53,987 nt of DNA. Origin: Chromera velia (lineage: Eukaryota; Sar; Chromeraceae). Positions 36,224-47,991 of the stretch are shown here, in pieces. Under the pieces are notes generated by a model, which did no database searches, was not told where the DNA came from, and worked only from the letters and a program-made list of their open reading frames with translations. The first letter of the stretch is position 1. Every line of letters starts with the position of its first letter. Where the stretch lies: assembly GCA_018398765.1 (NCBI GenBank), contig JAHBMJ010000444.1, positions 74,033-128,019 of the forward strand, written 5' to 3'. Position numbers and translations under genes: made by a program.

Positions 36224-37158
36224 TTGGAATTCAAAAATCAAGGGGTTCAACAGTGCCTTCTGCGTCTGAGTGTCTTTCCCATAATTACTGCGCCTTCGAA
36301 CTTCTCTGCCTCTCCTTCGCGCTGCTCTGTCTGGAAAAAACACGTTGTGGAGGCCAGTCTTCGGCAGGGATTCGTCAAGGAATTGACAAATCATCTACAA
36401 TCGTCCAAGAAATTGTTTTGCCAGTATGTGAGATTAGCATACTAGTTATACAAGCAGTCTTGAAGCAGATAGGAATTTTCAGCGTGAGTAAGCATGAACC
36501 ACACGTGCACTGTATGATGCATATCTCTGCACATCTAGATGCACATAGTAGAACACTTCATTTTCCTTTTAATACCTTTTGTAAAATCTAAAGATTTTAC
36601 TAGACTATAGATTCAGTGTAGACTGCTTTCCCATTCAAACATTAATTTCAAAAACAAAAAAACTTTATGAGTATTAATAAGGATTTATAAGTATTTATGA
36701 GAATACATCAATGTTGTTTCATTATACTACTAGTAGTGATAACATGTATTCATAGTAATTTATGTAAATTTATGGGAAAAGATCCTACTGTAGTATAGTC
36801 TAACTAAGTTTTCTCCAGATTGGTTTGTTTCCACTTATGTTAAATTCTGTAAAGTGGGACTAGCAGCATAGGACTTAACGCGACTACGCATGACAAAACA
36901 CAAAGTTTGTGTACGCTTCTATACTCCGCATACTACATTGTCCGAAATTCTTCGGCACGCAATGCGCGCCCACTCCTTTGTAGTACATATTACATCCTGT
37001 TGTCTGAATTGCTAGTAGTTGCTAGCTTCTGTTTTATAAGGTGCTTTAAAGTCCAAACACCTCAAACAATGTATTAAGCTCTTATAGGAAAAGCTTGTGC
37101 AACACCCTGTTGTTCTGTGATAAGTTCTGTTTTAAGGTCAAAACGGTTTAGAGCGTTT

Positions 37159-37539
37159 ATGGAAAAAGCGTCAACAACAATGTATGTACAACACCATTTT
37201 ACTGCGACTCCGACCACTTTTAAGAAGATCAGTATAGAGTTCTTGCAAGTAGCTTTTGCCTTACAGCATAGACTTCATGGTGTTGACAAAGCCGTCACAA
37301 CAGCACAGAAGGAGGCATTCACCGATTGCTTGCCTTTGAAGTATGCTCCGCAGTTAAAAGAAGCCGCTGAGGACATGCAGGAAACAAATGAACAACACAT
37401 CTTGTTCACGCAACACCTCTCTATTCACCAGCAGAGTCCAAAAGATCAGGACGTGATTGTTAGCAAACTCTTTTTAGATGTGCTTGATTCCACATCATGG
37501 ACTACGTGTTTGTCGTGGACTTGTGAGGCTTCAGACTAG
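37159..37539 (+). CDS. Orphan ORF, 126 codons, in an AT-rich region beside the LTR
   Basis: ATG 37159 to TAG 37539. The product is mixed-charge, Gln/His-rich and predicted helical, with no domain I know. It is preceded by an AT-rich island (36590-37100) and a degenerate duplication of its own 5' segment at about 37040-37110. The retrotransposon LTR starts 240 bp downstream. It might be a fragment of another mobile element or chance. Confidence 0.25.
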   Translation: MEKASTTMYVQHHFTATPTTFKKISIEFLQVAFALQHRLHGVDKAVTTAQKEAFTDCLPLKYAPQLKEAAEDMQETNEQHILFTQHLSIHQQSPKDQDVIVSKLFLDVLDSTSWTTCLSWTCEASD

Positions 37540-37778
37540 GGCTTGAGATAGCTTGAGCTTCTGTTGATACAGATGGGATTTAATAGCTGAGTCTAAGCTG
37601 ACTTCTAGCTGCATATGACTTGTACAGTCTGAGATGTTTCGCACGGAGCTGTCTGCACCTCTGTCAGGGCGTCGCTGCCATCGCACCAGCATGCATGGGG
37701 GGCACTTAATAATTTACATACACCGTGGAAGCTGCGAGGGTGAACATGCAACTTTGAACAACACTTTGTTGCTACACT

Positions 37779-38952
37779 TGTTACGACCTCTCCCTTTTTG
37801 GTAAATTGGGCGCCTACCTAGCTGTGCCTCACCGAAGTTGACGAGTCCGACAAGTAGCCTTGTCGGTTCGATAAACGGGCTTGCAGGTTCGACAAGTGAG
37901 GTTGAAGGTCCGACAACTGAGCTTGAAGGTTCAACAAGCGAGATTGAAGGTTTGACAAGTGAGATTTAAGGTTTGACAAATGAGATGGGAGGTTTGACAA
38001 CTTAAGAGTCACACACGGAAGTCACTGGTTCGACATATGGAATCGGGGTTCGACATACGGAACCGAAGTCCAACAAACCAAATTGCAGATTTCTAGATTC
38101 AAATTTCACTTCTTTGAAAGTAGGATCGGGATCGTCAAGATTATGAATTTCATGAAAAGTTGTAACCTTGCAAAAATGTCATGCAATCGTTCGATATAAA
38201 AAGCCATCTGAGCCAGAGTTTAACAAAAAGATCGACACGTTCTTTCTCTTTCCATGTGTGTCTCTTTTTTTCCCTCCTTAATTTTCTTATGTGTTTTATG
38301 TATTCTGTTTTATCTTTGGTGTGTTTTGCCATCTCTAAACGGTTATACAACAAAAAGATCGACAAGAAGATCGACAAAAAGATCGACTAAACCTGGAGCA
38401 CACTCTCCAGAGAGTTCATAAAAGTTTTCATATCCTTACTCATGAAATATATAAAATTTCTTTGTACTTCTCTTCCTATGCCCATGCTTGCAGTCCTTTA
38501 ATAAGCTTACTAACAAGTTCGACAAGCGGGTCGACAAGTCGTACTTAGCTACGATTCTTGTTAGGCCATTTGCATCATGGTTGATCCCTGAGCCTTCCTC
38601 TTCTGACCCAGCAGCCTATACAACCATCTCAGCCATGCAGATCCCACCACGTATAGCAATATTGATAACACTCTGTCTAAAAGCAACGACGGGTTTTAGG
38701 CTTATGTACCAACAGGTAAACCTGGCCTGATCTAGTACCCAACTCATTATTTGGTCACAGTTTGCATATATTTTGCAATTTTGCTTTACTCTAGCTGCTT
38801 ATTATATTCTTATGAGAAACTACATTATCATTTTATTTATGCTCGTAATGCAGCTCATTCTATATTAGTTTATTATTATTTAATTTTTTATAATTTTCCG
38901 CAGGATTTCTTGGATGATAGATAAATACTCGTTAACCCTATAAGGCAGCATA

Positions 38953-38992
<40 letters not shown>

Positions 38993-39129
38993 CTTTCTTT
39001 CTAATTTTTTTTCTTCTTTGCAAGTTCACTCTCTCTTTTTTTTTTCTAGGAAACTGAAAGCATAACACATTCCCCCTTCTTATATGAGCGATTCCACGCG
39101 CTCATACTTATAGATATCTATGCGTAACA
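37779..39129 (-). repeat. 3' LTR (left copy, complete)
   Basis: The first 578 bases match the right LTR with about 28 differences by hand count (about 95% identity). The proposed end at 39129 gives inverted termini TGTTACG/CGTAACA followed by a pyrimidine tract on the plus strand. A second, similar end is possible at 39067 (ATAACA followed by CATTCCCCC). The part nearest 37779 (R-U5 side) holds a TCGAC-rich tandem array; the U3 side is AT-rich with (TA)n at 38950-38990. Confidence 0.85.
37839..38060. repeat. TCGAC-containing ~15-bp tandem array in the LTR
   Basis: About a dozen units of the form aggttcgacaagtgag follow head to tail, with further gatcgacaa units at 38228-38388. The right LTR has the same array at 53470-53720. 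The minus-strand frame through it is open for about 64 codons of Leu-Ser-Asn-Leu-Gln type repeats, but starts at GTG, so coding is doubtful. Confidence 0.85.
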
Positions 39130-39145
39130 CATTCCCCTTTCTGAA
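39130..39145 (-). other. Polypurine tract beside the 3' LTR
   Basis: On the coding strand a run read as AGAAAGGGGAATG abuts the LTR start TGTTACG. It would prime plus-strand synthesis. A second, similar tract (AAGAAGGGGGAATG) lies 62 bases into the proposed LTR, at 39068-39081. Confidence 0.6.
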
Positions 39146-41804
39146 ACAGCCCTCGAAATGGCATACAAATGGAGAGAGAACACCATACAATCATTCAATG
39201 TACATTCTCAGAGTCTCTTGGTAACAGCATGCCAAGATGCGTATATATTGAAGGACATACACATGTTCATGCAATATGCAGACTAATCGAAACATGCCCT
39301 CGTGAATGCAAATTCCACGCATACATATGCATCATGCATCTCAGAGGCTTTCTGAGGAGCAGCACAAGTGGTATATAGAGTATTACGTCGGAGTCTTTTG
39401 ATCTTTTAATCGTTCTCGCACAATAAATGACCTCAAAGGGGCCTGGAAGCTGTTTTGGGTAGAGGGATTGTTAAGAAAAGAAGACACACAGTTGTCTATC
39501 TATATAGAAGACGCTCATAAGCCAGGCTTGCCACCAGACGGTCTCTCAGATCAGTGCATGTGCATGAGGTAGAACAAGCAGACTGAACGCCGGTTTGAAC
39601 GTTGTGTAATAAAAAGCCACAATAAGCGAATCTGGTCCTCTACTACGCAGCAATCGCATTGTCGAGATGTCGTCTATGACTTTGAGCTCTTCCCATGTAG
39701 AGCCGTTTTCGGTCTGCTGTCAGATTGTAGTTCGGTCTGATACAAATGTCAGACAAAAGCAGCATGAAGCAGCAAGGTCAGACAGTTTGAGTACGTTCGC
39801 ACGCGCACCAATTATTTTTGCTTGACTTGGGGGGCACTTTTGTTGCGTGCCCCTCAAGCGATAATCGGAGTGCGTGCGAAAGTGCATACGTGCATTTAAT
39901 GCGCGCGCACGTCTGACCTTCAAGTTGTTGTTTTGCATGGTTCTGACTAGCTTGCTTTCCGGAATTGCCATTGAAGCAAACTTGCATCTAAAAGCATTCC
40001 AACAACAGACAGACATCAGCACAGCGCAGTGGAAGGCTACCAATGCAGTTCTGAAAGGGGGGATGTCTCATTGTTTGTTTGTGGAGGGAAATCGGCTGGC
40101 ACTGGCACGTGGGCAGGTCGTGAGCGAGGCCCTCCGTTCTTTCTGCGTATGAGTGTGTGGGTGTATATGTCTTTTCATTGGATAGCATTTCCTCATAGGT
40201 TTACTGGTTGTGGGCGGACCCTCCCACGAGTCAGTAAGCCTAGAGTACTCACGTACCCCTTGCCTGTTTAATGTGGTGAGTCAGGAGCGAGCTCAGGTTA
40301 AACTTTTCGTACATTCAGTCACCCGTTGTTCTTCCTCCCTCCCCCTGTTCGCATGGACAATTAGTTTCGTAAAAGATTTATGGTCTGCATCCATGTACTT
40401 CCCTACGCACAGGGTTATACATGCTATGAATATCGATACACATATATATTCATCTTTACACGTAACAGTATCCCACGCAGTGTTAGGTCTGTTCATGGGT
40501 GTTGACGTTTGTCAGACTGAGACCTCTCCCGTATGGCAACTTCTACTACAGTCAATGTTGACTGTTCCTTCTGTTCGGAAATACTGATTCATTTCTTTCT
40601 ACCATTTCTTGCAGGGTTGCGGGCTTCCTGATCTTCCCTCATGTCGACCCCTTCCCCGTCCCTTTAATGATCCACTGACTCGCACGTCAACTCCTTCCTT
40701 GCTCTTAGCACGTGCCTTGGATCGCAACTTTCGTGGGAGGTCAGGTTCTCACCCCTACCTCCGGAACCCCGGGTTCTCTCCCCCGGTCTCCTTCCTTTCT
40801 CTCTCGCTGCTATATTACGAGGTCAGGTCCTTACCCCTGCCTCAGGAGATCTGGCCTCTCTCCACCTGTTCTCCTTTTTTTCTTCTTTTGGTGACCTTTT
40901 GGGAGATCTGGCTTCTCTCCACCTGTTCTCCCTTTCCGGTGACCTTTTTCACGAACTTGTGTCGATCTGAGACGCATGCCCACCCCTCATATTCATGCAT
41001 TCACCCATGCACATGCATTTTATCAGCATAGGAATCATACATGCATCTCAGAGAGTCCTCATGCATTTCTTCATGTATGATCAGCAACGTTGGCCGATTG
41101 GAATTTCATCAGATTTTGCAGTTGTCCGTCTCCCTTCCCCGGCCGACACTTTCCCTCCTGTGCTCACCTGTTTTTGTGCCTGGATTTACTTGACTGTCCC
41201 TCATTGTCCTCACACCTTGCTTTGGCTTCTGTACTTACACTTGTCTCCTATTTTTGCAGTTTTCATGTCCGTCTATTGGTGCAGACCGACTGAATGCGGT
41301 GTGCGGTTCTATTTCCATGCCCTTCCAAGGTCTTCCGTGGTTGGTGAAGACGCCATTCCATTGCAGGATGCCGGTCAGTCCAAGCGGAACCCCCTTTGTA
41401 TGGACGAGTGGTTGTTGCAACTGGGGGCTGTCAGCAGTCTGAGAGCCAGAAGCTTACGAGCAGCCTATTAACTCCATGAACGCATGCACTCAAGATGACC
41501 CTCTCTTTTTTTTTTTCTTGTGAGTGAAGGTCAGCTTCATAGTGCTGCAGGGCTTTTGGAGACGGCGTGACAGCTAGATACGGCTAGGTGCTGTTCAGGG
41601 GAAGAGAAGATTTCAAAGAGAGACAGAAAAAGATCTCCGACTTCCTTCTTCCATAGAACGGGTCACTCTTCTTTGCTCTCTGTCTTTCTTCTGCTGTTTT
41701 CATTCCTGCTAATCATGCAGCTCAATAATGCTTGCAGGTTTCCGATTTTTGTGGCCTCAGTAGGGGCAGACGTGCAGAGCGGGTGCGGAGATGGCTGGGC
41801 AGCG

Positions 41805-42140
41805 CAAAACGATCCTATGTAGACGGGTCGAAAAAAGCGAATGGGAGACCAATGCCGGAGTATTTCAAGCACCCTATCTGGTTGGTTGGGCGCCCTCAAT
41901 ATGAGGTCGTTAGGTGTTTTGCTTCATGTGTGAAGGGGGCTTCCATGTCGCTCTTGTAGTTCACAACTGGGGTAGAAGTGCGGAGCCGGCAGGCGAGTCA
42001 CCAAAACGATCCCATGTAGACGGACGAATAGGACACGTGGGAAGGCATTGATGAAGTATTTCAGGCACTCTGTCTGGCTGGCTTGGCGCCTCCAATATGA
42101 GCATGCCACGTGCTTTGTTTCATTCATAAGGGGAGGTCTT
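41805..42140. repeat. Degenerate tandem duplication, ~190-bp unit, inside the retrotransposon 3' region
   Basis: Segments starting acgatcctatgtagacgg (41808) and acgatcccatgtagacgg (42005) continue in parallel, through gtatttcaagcac / gtatttcaggcac and gcgccctcaatatgag / gcgcctccaatatgag. The second copy has lost the open frame of the first. Confidence 0.75.
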
Positions 42141-43458
42141 GTGCTGCATCTGCACTTGAAGAGACGGCATTCCTCGTAGGGAGACGGCAACGCCGCCCTT
42201 CATGCCACCACTCAAAGAAAACCCAACAGCCGCTCTTATGTCCCTTCCCACCATTCTTGTGCTCATGCAGGACTGCAGAGGCGGCCCTGCTGTCTCATTT
42301 TTTCATGCATTTTCCTTTCACAGACCTTTACATTAAAGCTGCTTGCATTCGCGTGGTATGCGCTCCTTATCACTTGCCTTGGGTGCAGTACTAGTAATTC
42401 TGACGTGGCGGAACTGTCCAGTTAAGCGGAGCAACGGAAGACAGCAAGATCGTCTGGCGGAGACTTGGTGGATATAGAAGGAAAAAGAATTGGCCGGCTG
42501 AATATATCTTGAATAGAGAAGGAGAGAAAGCGAGGAACAGAGGGAAAGGAGCGGAAAGGGAAGAAGAGAGAAGAAGAGAGAAATGGGAAGACAGAGAGGC
42601 AGTGGGGACGTACCCGCTGTAGTGATGAAAGAGCGCGGTAAGGGCTTTTAAAAAGAATTCTTTCTGCTTTTTGCATGCCTTATTCATTGACGCCTCCTTG
42701 TTTTCTCTTTTTCGTTTCACTGGGTGTGAGTGGACCGCTTTCCGAGATTAAGTCATTCTCTATTCATTCGGATCTTCCCTCTCTGTTTCTCTTTTTTTTT
42801 TTTCTTCTTCTTCTTCCCCTCAGAGATCCGGCCACGTACGGTTACTTGCTCAAACCCATGTATTAGTCATGCATTCCCGTTGTCGGTCGATCCACTACTC
42901 CTTCGATCCTTTTCTCTTCTCCTTCTTTTTTCCAGGAGGACAGCTTGTGGGAGGTCCGTCATTCATTCAGGTGTGAACCCTATCTTTGACGCTGAACTCC
43001 ATCTTTTTGGACGGCATGACGCGTTTCTAAAACCAGGATGGAAGGACAAAGAGGTTGAAGTCAGAGACGACTGGTGAGTCCGATCTAGGAAGGGCAGTTT
43101 GGAAAGAGGGAGGGACGTCGAGGAAGAAAGGAAGAGAAAAGAATAGAAAAGAAAACGATATAATCAAGTCGCTTCATCGCTTCCTTTTTTCTCTTTGGTC
43201 CCTCGAGGTTTTCATTCATTCGTTCCTTTAGTCATCCATTCCTTCATTCATTCATTCGTTCAGTTGTTCATTCACTCATTTGTCTAATTGTTCGTTCCTT
43301 CATAATCATACTTTCGTCCATGCATGCTCATCCATGTCTCTGCAATTCACTCATTTCCTTGCTCAATGACATCCATTCGCTCGCTTTTCGCTTGCGTGTA
43401 CATCCTTCAATTTCCCGTTCTTCCATTCATCTATCCACTTACGTCTCTGCATTTTTCA

Positions 43459-43611
43459 ATTCACTCGTTCCTTTGCGCATCGTTCATTTTCTTGTGCATG
43501 CATTCCTCGATTCACTCGTTCCTTTGCGCATCGTTTGTTTTCTTGTGCATGCATTCCTCGATTCACTCGTTCCTTTGCGCATCGTTCATTTACTCGTGCA
43601 TGCATTCTTTG
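43459..43611. repeat. 51-bp tandem repeat, three copies
   Basis: Units start at 43459, 43510 and 43561 (attcactcgttcctttgcgc). The period is a multiple of three, so the plus-strand frame repeats a 17-residue block. It is embedded in CATT-rich simple sequence at 43200-43740. Confidence 0.9.
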
Positions 43612-44906
43612 ACTTCCTCGTTCCTTCTACTTATTCATGCATTTGCTTATCCATGCTCTTTTCACTTTGTCGTTCCCGGTCGTTCCTTGCTCATACAGCG
43701 TGAGTCATGCTTGCTCATCCATTCATTCATTCATCAGTCTCCCCTTTCGTCCCAAAAATTTCACTGCCTCTCAATTCATGACACTCATGCAGCTCTCCGG
43801 CCCCCCTTCTCTTCCCCTATGCTCATTGTCCGGTCCCCTGGCTCTTGCCGTGCCCGCATGTCACCGGCCTCTGGGCAAGGGCTTTATCTTCCGTGTTTTT
43901 CCCCTTCCCTTCTCTTTCCTTCAACCGGGTGAAAGGCTCTATGCTGCTCTATGTACTCCACCCGTTACCGTAAAAATCGAGCTTCTCTTGTTACACTCAG
44001 CCGTAGCTGTTTTCTCCATCCGTTCATTTCTCATTTATCCAGGCTCTCATGCATCATTTGCTTACACACGTATTCTCATGTGCATACTCTCCCTTCTCTT
44101 CTTCCGTGCAGCGCTCTGAACACGCATGCATTCGGGCACTATGCCATACATTGATATGACTCTCGGGGTTTCCGTCAGACGGTCGATGGTTCACTCGTTC
44201 ACTTGTCTAGGTATGTCTTGCATGTCAGCCATTCCGCTATGAAACCCCGTATCGCCTTTTTGCTGAGCATAAGGTCATGAAGGTTCCTGCCCTGCCTTCG
44301 TTTGGTTGCTGATTCTATCATTCACTCATTGATTCACTACTCAGGCTCAGAGGGAGAAGGAGAGAAAGAAAGAGAAAGAGAGGAAAGAAAGGAGAGAGAC
44401 CAAACAGATGAAAGGTAAAGAGAGCAGTGAACGAGGAAATTGAAGGCGAGGAAGAGGGATTCATAAGAGGAACCCAGTCCAGATGGACCGAGTGCTGGAC
44501 CGAGTGCCTATAGAGGGAGAGAGAGAAAGGAGTGAAGGAAGGAAGGAAGAAAGGAAGGACGAAGAGCGGGGACAAGTTGCACGAGAGGAAAGAAAAAGAC
44601 GAGGAGGGGGCAGGAGACAGATGAGGAAGAGAGACGAAGAGATACATATACAATCGCTCTGTAATAGCACTCTGCACTGTTCATGGATATTCATATGCCC
44701 TGCTTCACACTGCTCCTTTCCTATCTCTGCAGGTTTCCTTCACTAGATTCGCTGCTTGGAACGTTCTCTGTACCCGTTCTCCGACGCATCTGCCTGTAAC
44801 CCTGGTTCCTCCTTTCCTCGCGGTACTGTTCAACTAAGTCCGGGCATGAGCAGTTATTCTCGTGACACCACTCAGGTTGAAGGTAACCAGCAAACTTGAG
44901 GAGGAA

Positions 44907-46611
44907 CTAGGTGTTCCCCTTTCTGTCTGTTTTCTCTCCACACATACGTTCCACTTCATATTCTTCACCTTCCTCAATTTCCTCCTCCCCCACTTCCTCA
45001 TTTACTTCCAACTCGACCCGTCTGTTCGGGCCATTTGCCCCCGTCACTTCTGCAACTGTTTGTCTTGCCTCTCCTTGACTGCCTGTCGAACTTCGTTCTG
45101 TCTTTCCTGCGGGTCTTGGGGAAGCAGTTGGCTCTCCCCGTGCCCGTTCTCGACCTCTCGCTCCCTCCTCTACCTTATCGCTCATTTCCGGGTCACGGCT
45201 GTAGTACGGCTTGACTCTACGCCTGCTCACAACCTTCAGCCTTTGGGCGCCTGGTCTTTTGAGAACTAGGGTGGAATTCAGCCTGACTTGCTCAACCCGA
45301 TACGGCCCTTCCCATTTTGGGGCCAATTTCTCGCTCACCCCCTTGTGAGCATCTGTCCTCAACCATACGTACTGTTTTTCTTTGTACTCGATTGGTCCTT
45401 GCGGTGCCTTCCCTCCCCCTTTCTGCTGCTGTTTTTGCAGGATTCTCCTCATTTTTGACTCTGCCGCCTCTTGCCAGAACTGCTGCTGTAGGTGGGATTC
45501 TTTCCAGACCTCACCAAGGAGGTCAATGTAATCCTCAGCAAGGACCCCGGGCTGGTCCTCTGTCAGGTCTGTCAAGAGACGGGATGGCTTGTTTGGGTGG
45601 CGGCCATAGAGAAAGAAAAACGGGGACATGCCCATACCTTCATGGGTTTGGGTGTTAAAAATGTATTGGGCGAAGGGACAGTATAGTGGCCAGTCTTGCT
45701 GGTGTTTGTGGATGTAGGCTGATAGAATTTCCTTCAGCCGTCTGTGGAACCGTTCGAGCCGGGCATTCGTTTGGGGGTTATATGCGGTCGAGACAATACG
45801 TCGGGTGTTGCACAAATCACAGATTGCCTGAATTAATGATTGGATCAAGGAAGTTGCTTCCCTGGTCACTTAAAAGTTCTAAAGGTGCCCCCCACCTCAA
45901 AATGATTCTTTCAACGAGGGCTCTGGCTACGGTTGGGGCCTTCGCATCTGTGAGTGCTGCTATTTCGGTCCATCGACTCGTGCAGTCCATTGCAGTGAGG
46001 ATCCACTTAAACCGTCTGCCCTCTATCTGATTGGACAGTACTAAAGGGCCCACCAGATCGACCGCAAACCTCTGGAGCGGTTCAATAAAGGGTTCTTGAA
46101 TCACGAATGTGTCTCTTTCTGCTTTCCGTTTCCTCTCTTGGCATGTTTTGCAGGTCTTCACGAACCTTTTGATGTCTGCAAAGACATTCCTCCAATACAG
46201 GTCAGCCGTCAGATCTCTAATCATCTTCTGTATGCCTGCATGGCCAGCGACCAGACAGGTGTGATAGTTGTGTAGTGCTTCTCTCTGCAATGCTTTGGGG
46301 ACAACCGGGAGGAAACGCGTTCCCTTTTTATGTCCCGAGGCTGGGGGTAGCATTTGCAAAAGGAGGCCCCGGTCCATTACATATATGCTGGCTTGTATAT
46401 CAAGGCGGGGACTGTGCTCTGCCTTCCCTTCCTGAACCCCCTCCTTTTTGGTAAGATACTGAATAAGCGGTTTTAGTTCTTCATCCTCCTTCTGTTTTTC
46501 TATGAATTCCTCCCTCTTCCATACTTTGCAGATCGTTTCTTCGACGGGAAGGGCGGACACTGGGGCTACTACGATTTCATCTTTTGTGTCGGAATCCAGA
46601 CGGACAGGGGG
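44907..46611 (-). pseudogene. Integrase part of pol (frameshifted)
   Basis: In frame with RT down to about 45,850, then shifted by one base. Upstream of the shift are the zinc-binding HHCC region (His near 46,260, CKTCQERK near 46,140), the first catalytic Asp in AVDLVGPL and the second in SDQGSNFL. The frame is lost a few codons later. In the shifted frame the catalytic Glu region (LERFHRRLKE), a GRHPNKP block and an SH3-like C-terminal part (KWEGPYRVEQV) continue, ending in a Glu/Arg-rich tail of about 80 residues. No chromodomain is visible. A TAG at 46614-46612 separates it from RNase H. The enzyme would have inserted the cDNA into host DNA. Confidence 0.88.
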
Positions 46612-47991
46612 CTAGCCCTCATAGACAAAGGGCTCTCGGGTCAGTCCATCTGCGTCTAGATGGCTTCTCCCCGGGCGGTGCTCTACTGTATAGTTGTAGA
46701 TACTCAGCTTCAGGCTCCATCGATGCAGTCTCGCATTCGTATCCTTGAAGGAGTCTAGATAGAGGAGAGCCTTATGATCGGTGACTACTTTGAAGGGAAC
46801 ACCGTATAAGTACTCTCGATAGTGGTGTATCCCCCATACGACTGCATACGCCTCTATCTCTGATATTGATCACCAAGCCTCAACGGCGGTGAGCCGGCGG
46901 CTTGCATACGAAATAACCCTCGCCCTCCCTTCTTTATCCTCCTGCAGGAGGATAGCTGCCACCGCAGCCAGGCTGGCATCCGTGCGAAGAATGAAAGGCT
47001 TGGTGAAATCGGGGTAGACAAGCACATCTGCTGTGGTCAGTGCCTGTTTGAGTGCTCTAAAGGCTTCCTCTTGGGGTGCCTGCCATACGAAAGGGGTTCC
47101 CTTCTGAGTTAGCTCCAAAAGTGGAGCAGCGGTGCCGCTAAAATTGGGAACGAACGATCGATAGTATCTGCATACCCCCATGAAGCTTTTGATCTCTTTC
47201 ACGTTTTTCGGGGCTCTTGCTTCTGTGATGGCTTTCACTTTTTCTTCACAGGGGCGCAGGCCTTCTTGGGAGACCTGGAAGCCAAGGTATCGGAGCGAGG
47301 TTTGACCAAACCTGCATTTTTGGAAGGCTAGCCTCGCGTTGGCTTCAGTCAACCTCTTCAGTATTCTTCTGAGATCGGATAAATGCTCTTCCCAACTGCT
47401 GCTGCTGCATAAAATATCGTCCACGTATACATTCGCGCAGGGAAGGTCACCGACCAGGCGGTCGATCGTCCTTTGGAACTCAGACGGACTGATCGAGAGG
47501 CCCATCGGGAGCCTCTTGTGCTGGAATTGCCCCCACTTAGTATAAAAGGCAAGCTTTGGTCGGTCTATCAGCCGCACTACTAACTGAAAGAAAGCAGAAG
47601 GGAGATGATCAAGGAGTGAAAACAGTTTTTTCCCTCTCAGGGAGCTCAGGATCTTTTTGATATCCCCCAGGGGCCAGTGGTCCCATGCTATTACCTTGTT
47701 GAGGGCTCGGAAGTCTACTGTGAGCCTGAGCTTCCCCGAGGATTTCCGTACGAGACAGACAGGTACTCTCCAGGGAGAACGAGCAGGCTCAATGATGTCC
47801 TGTTTAATCAGTTCATTTATCAACTCCTTTGCCTCCCCTTCCAGCGCGTAAGGGATCGGTCGGGGCCGAACGTAGATCGGCTTTGCATCCCCTGTGTCTA
47901 TTTGGATTTCGGGGCCTTTAATTTTTCCGATATCCGTGGGGGTGGGGGCTAAACAAGCAAACTCTTGTAAGAATTTCCTCAGCTCCCCCTT
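46612..47991 (-). pseudogene. Reverse transcriptase and RNase H part of pol (broken by stop codons)
   Basis: Ty3/gypsy RT motifs appear in order: KLRLTVDFRALNK, LPMGLSISPSEFQ, the catalytic YVDD near 47,430-47,420, then LGFQVSQEGLRP, SFMGVCRYYRSFVP and the RNase H start ILRTDAS. A TGA at 46872-46870 interrupts RNase H shortly after SRRLTAVEAW. Beyond it the same frame continues with the DHKALLYL and HRPGRSHLDADGL signatures to TAG at 46614-46612. A third stop (TAA 47994-47992) separates it from the protease part. RT copied the genomic RNA; RNase H removed the template. As it stands the enzyme cannot be made without readthrough. Confidence 0.93.

Larger units (their letters stand above)
39146..44906. 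other. 5.8-kb non-gag-pol region between integrase and 3' LTR, with exon-like pieces on the plus strand
   Basis: No minus-strand coding region resembles env or any domain. On the plus strand, several open stretches of ordinary protein composition follow pyrimidine-rich AG acceptors: about 40615-40743 (ends at AG|GTTCTC), 41259-41471, 41739-41959 and 42941-43074 (ends CTG|GTGAGT). They could be an antisense spliced gene, a captured host gene, or a nested insertion. CT-rich and CATT-rich simple sequence fills much of the rest, with purine-rich blocks at 42440-42620 and 44340-44650. I recognise no family. Confidence 0.35.

Noticed and set aside
37779-38390. TCGAC array as a CRISPR-like repeat-spacer array
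   Set aside because: The units are contiguous with no unique spacers, sit in an LTR and occur in a eukaryotic genome.
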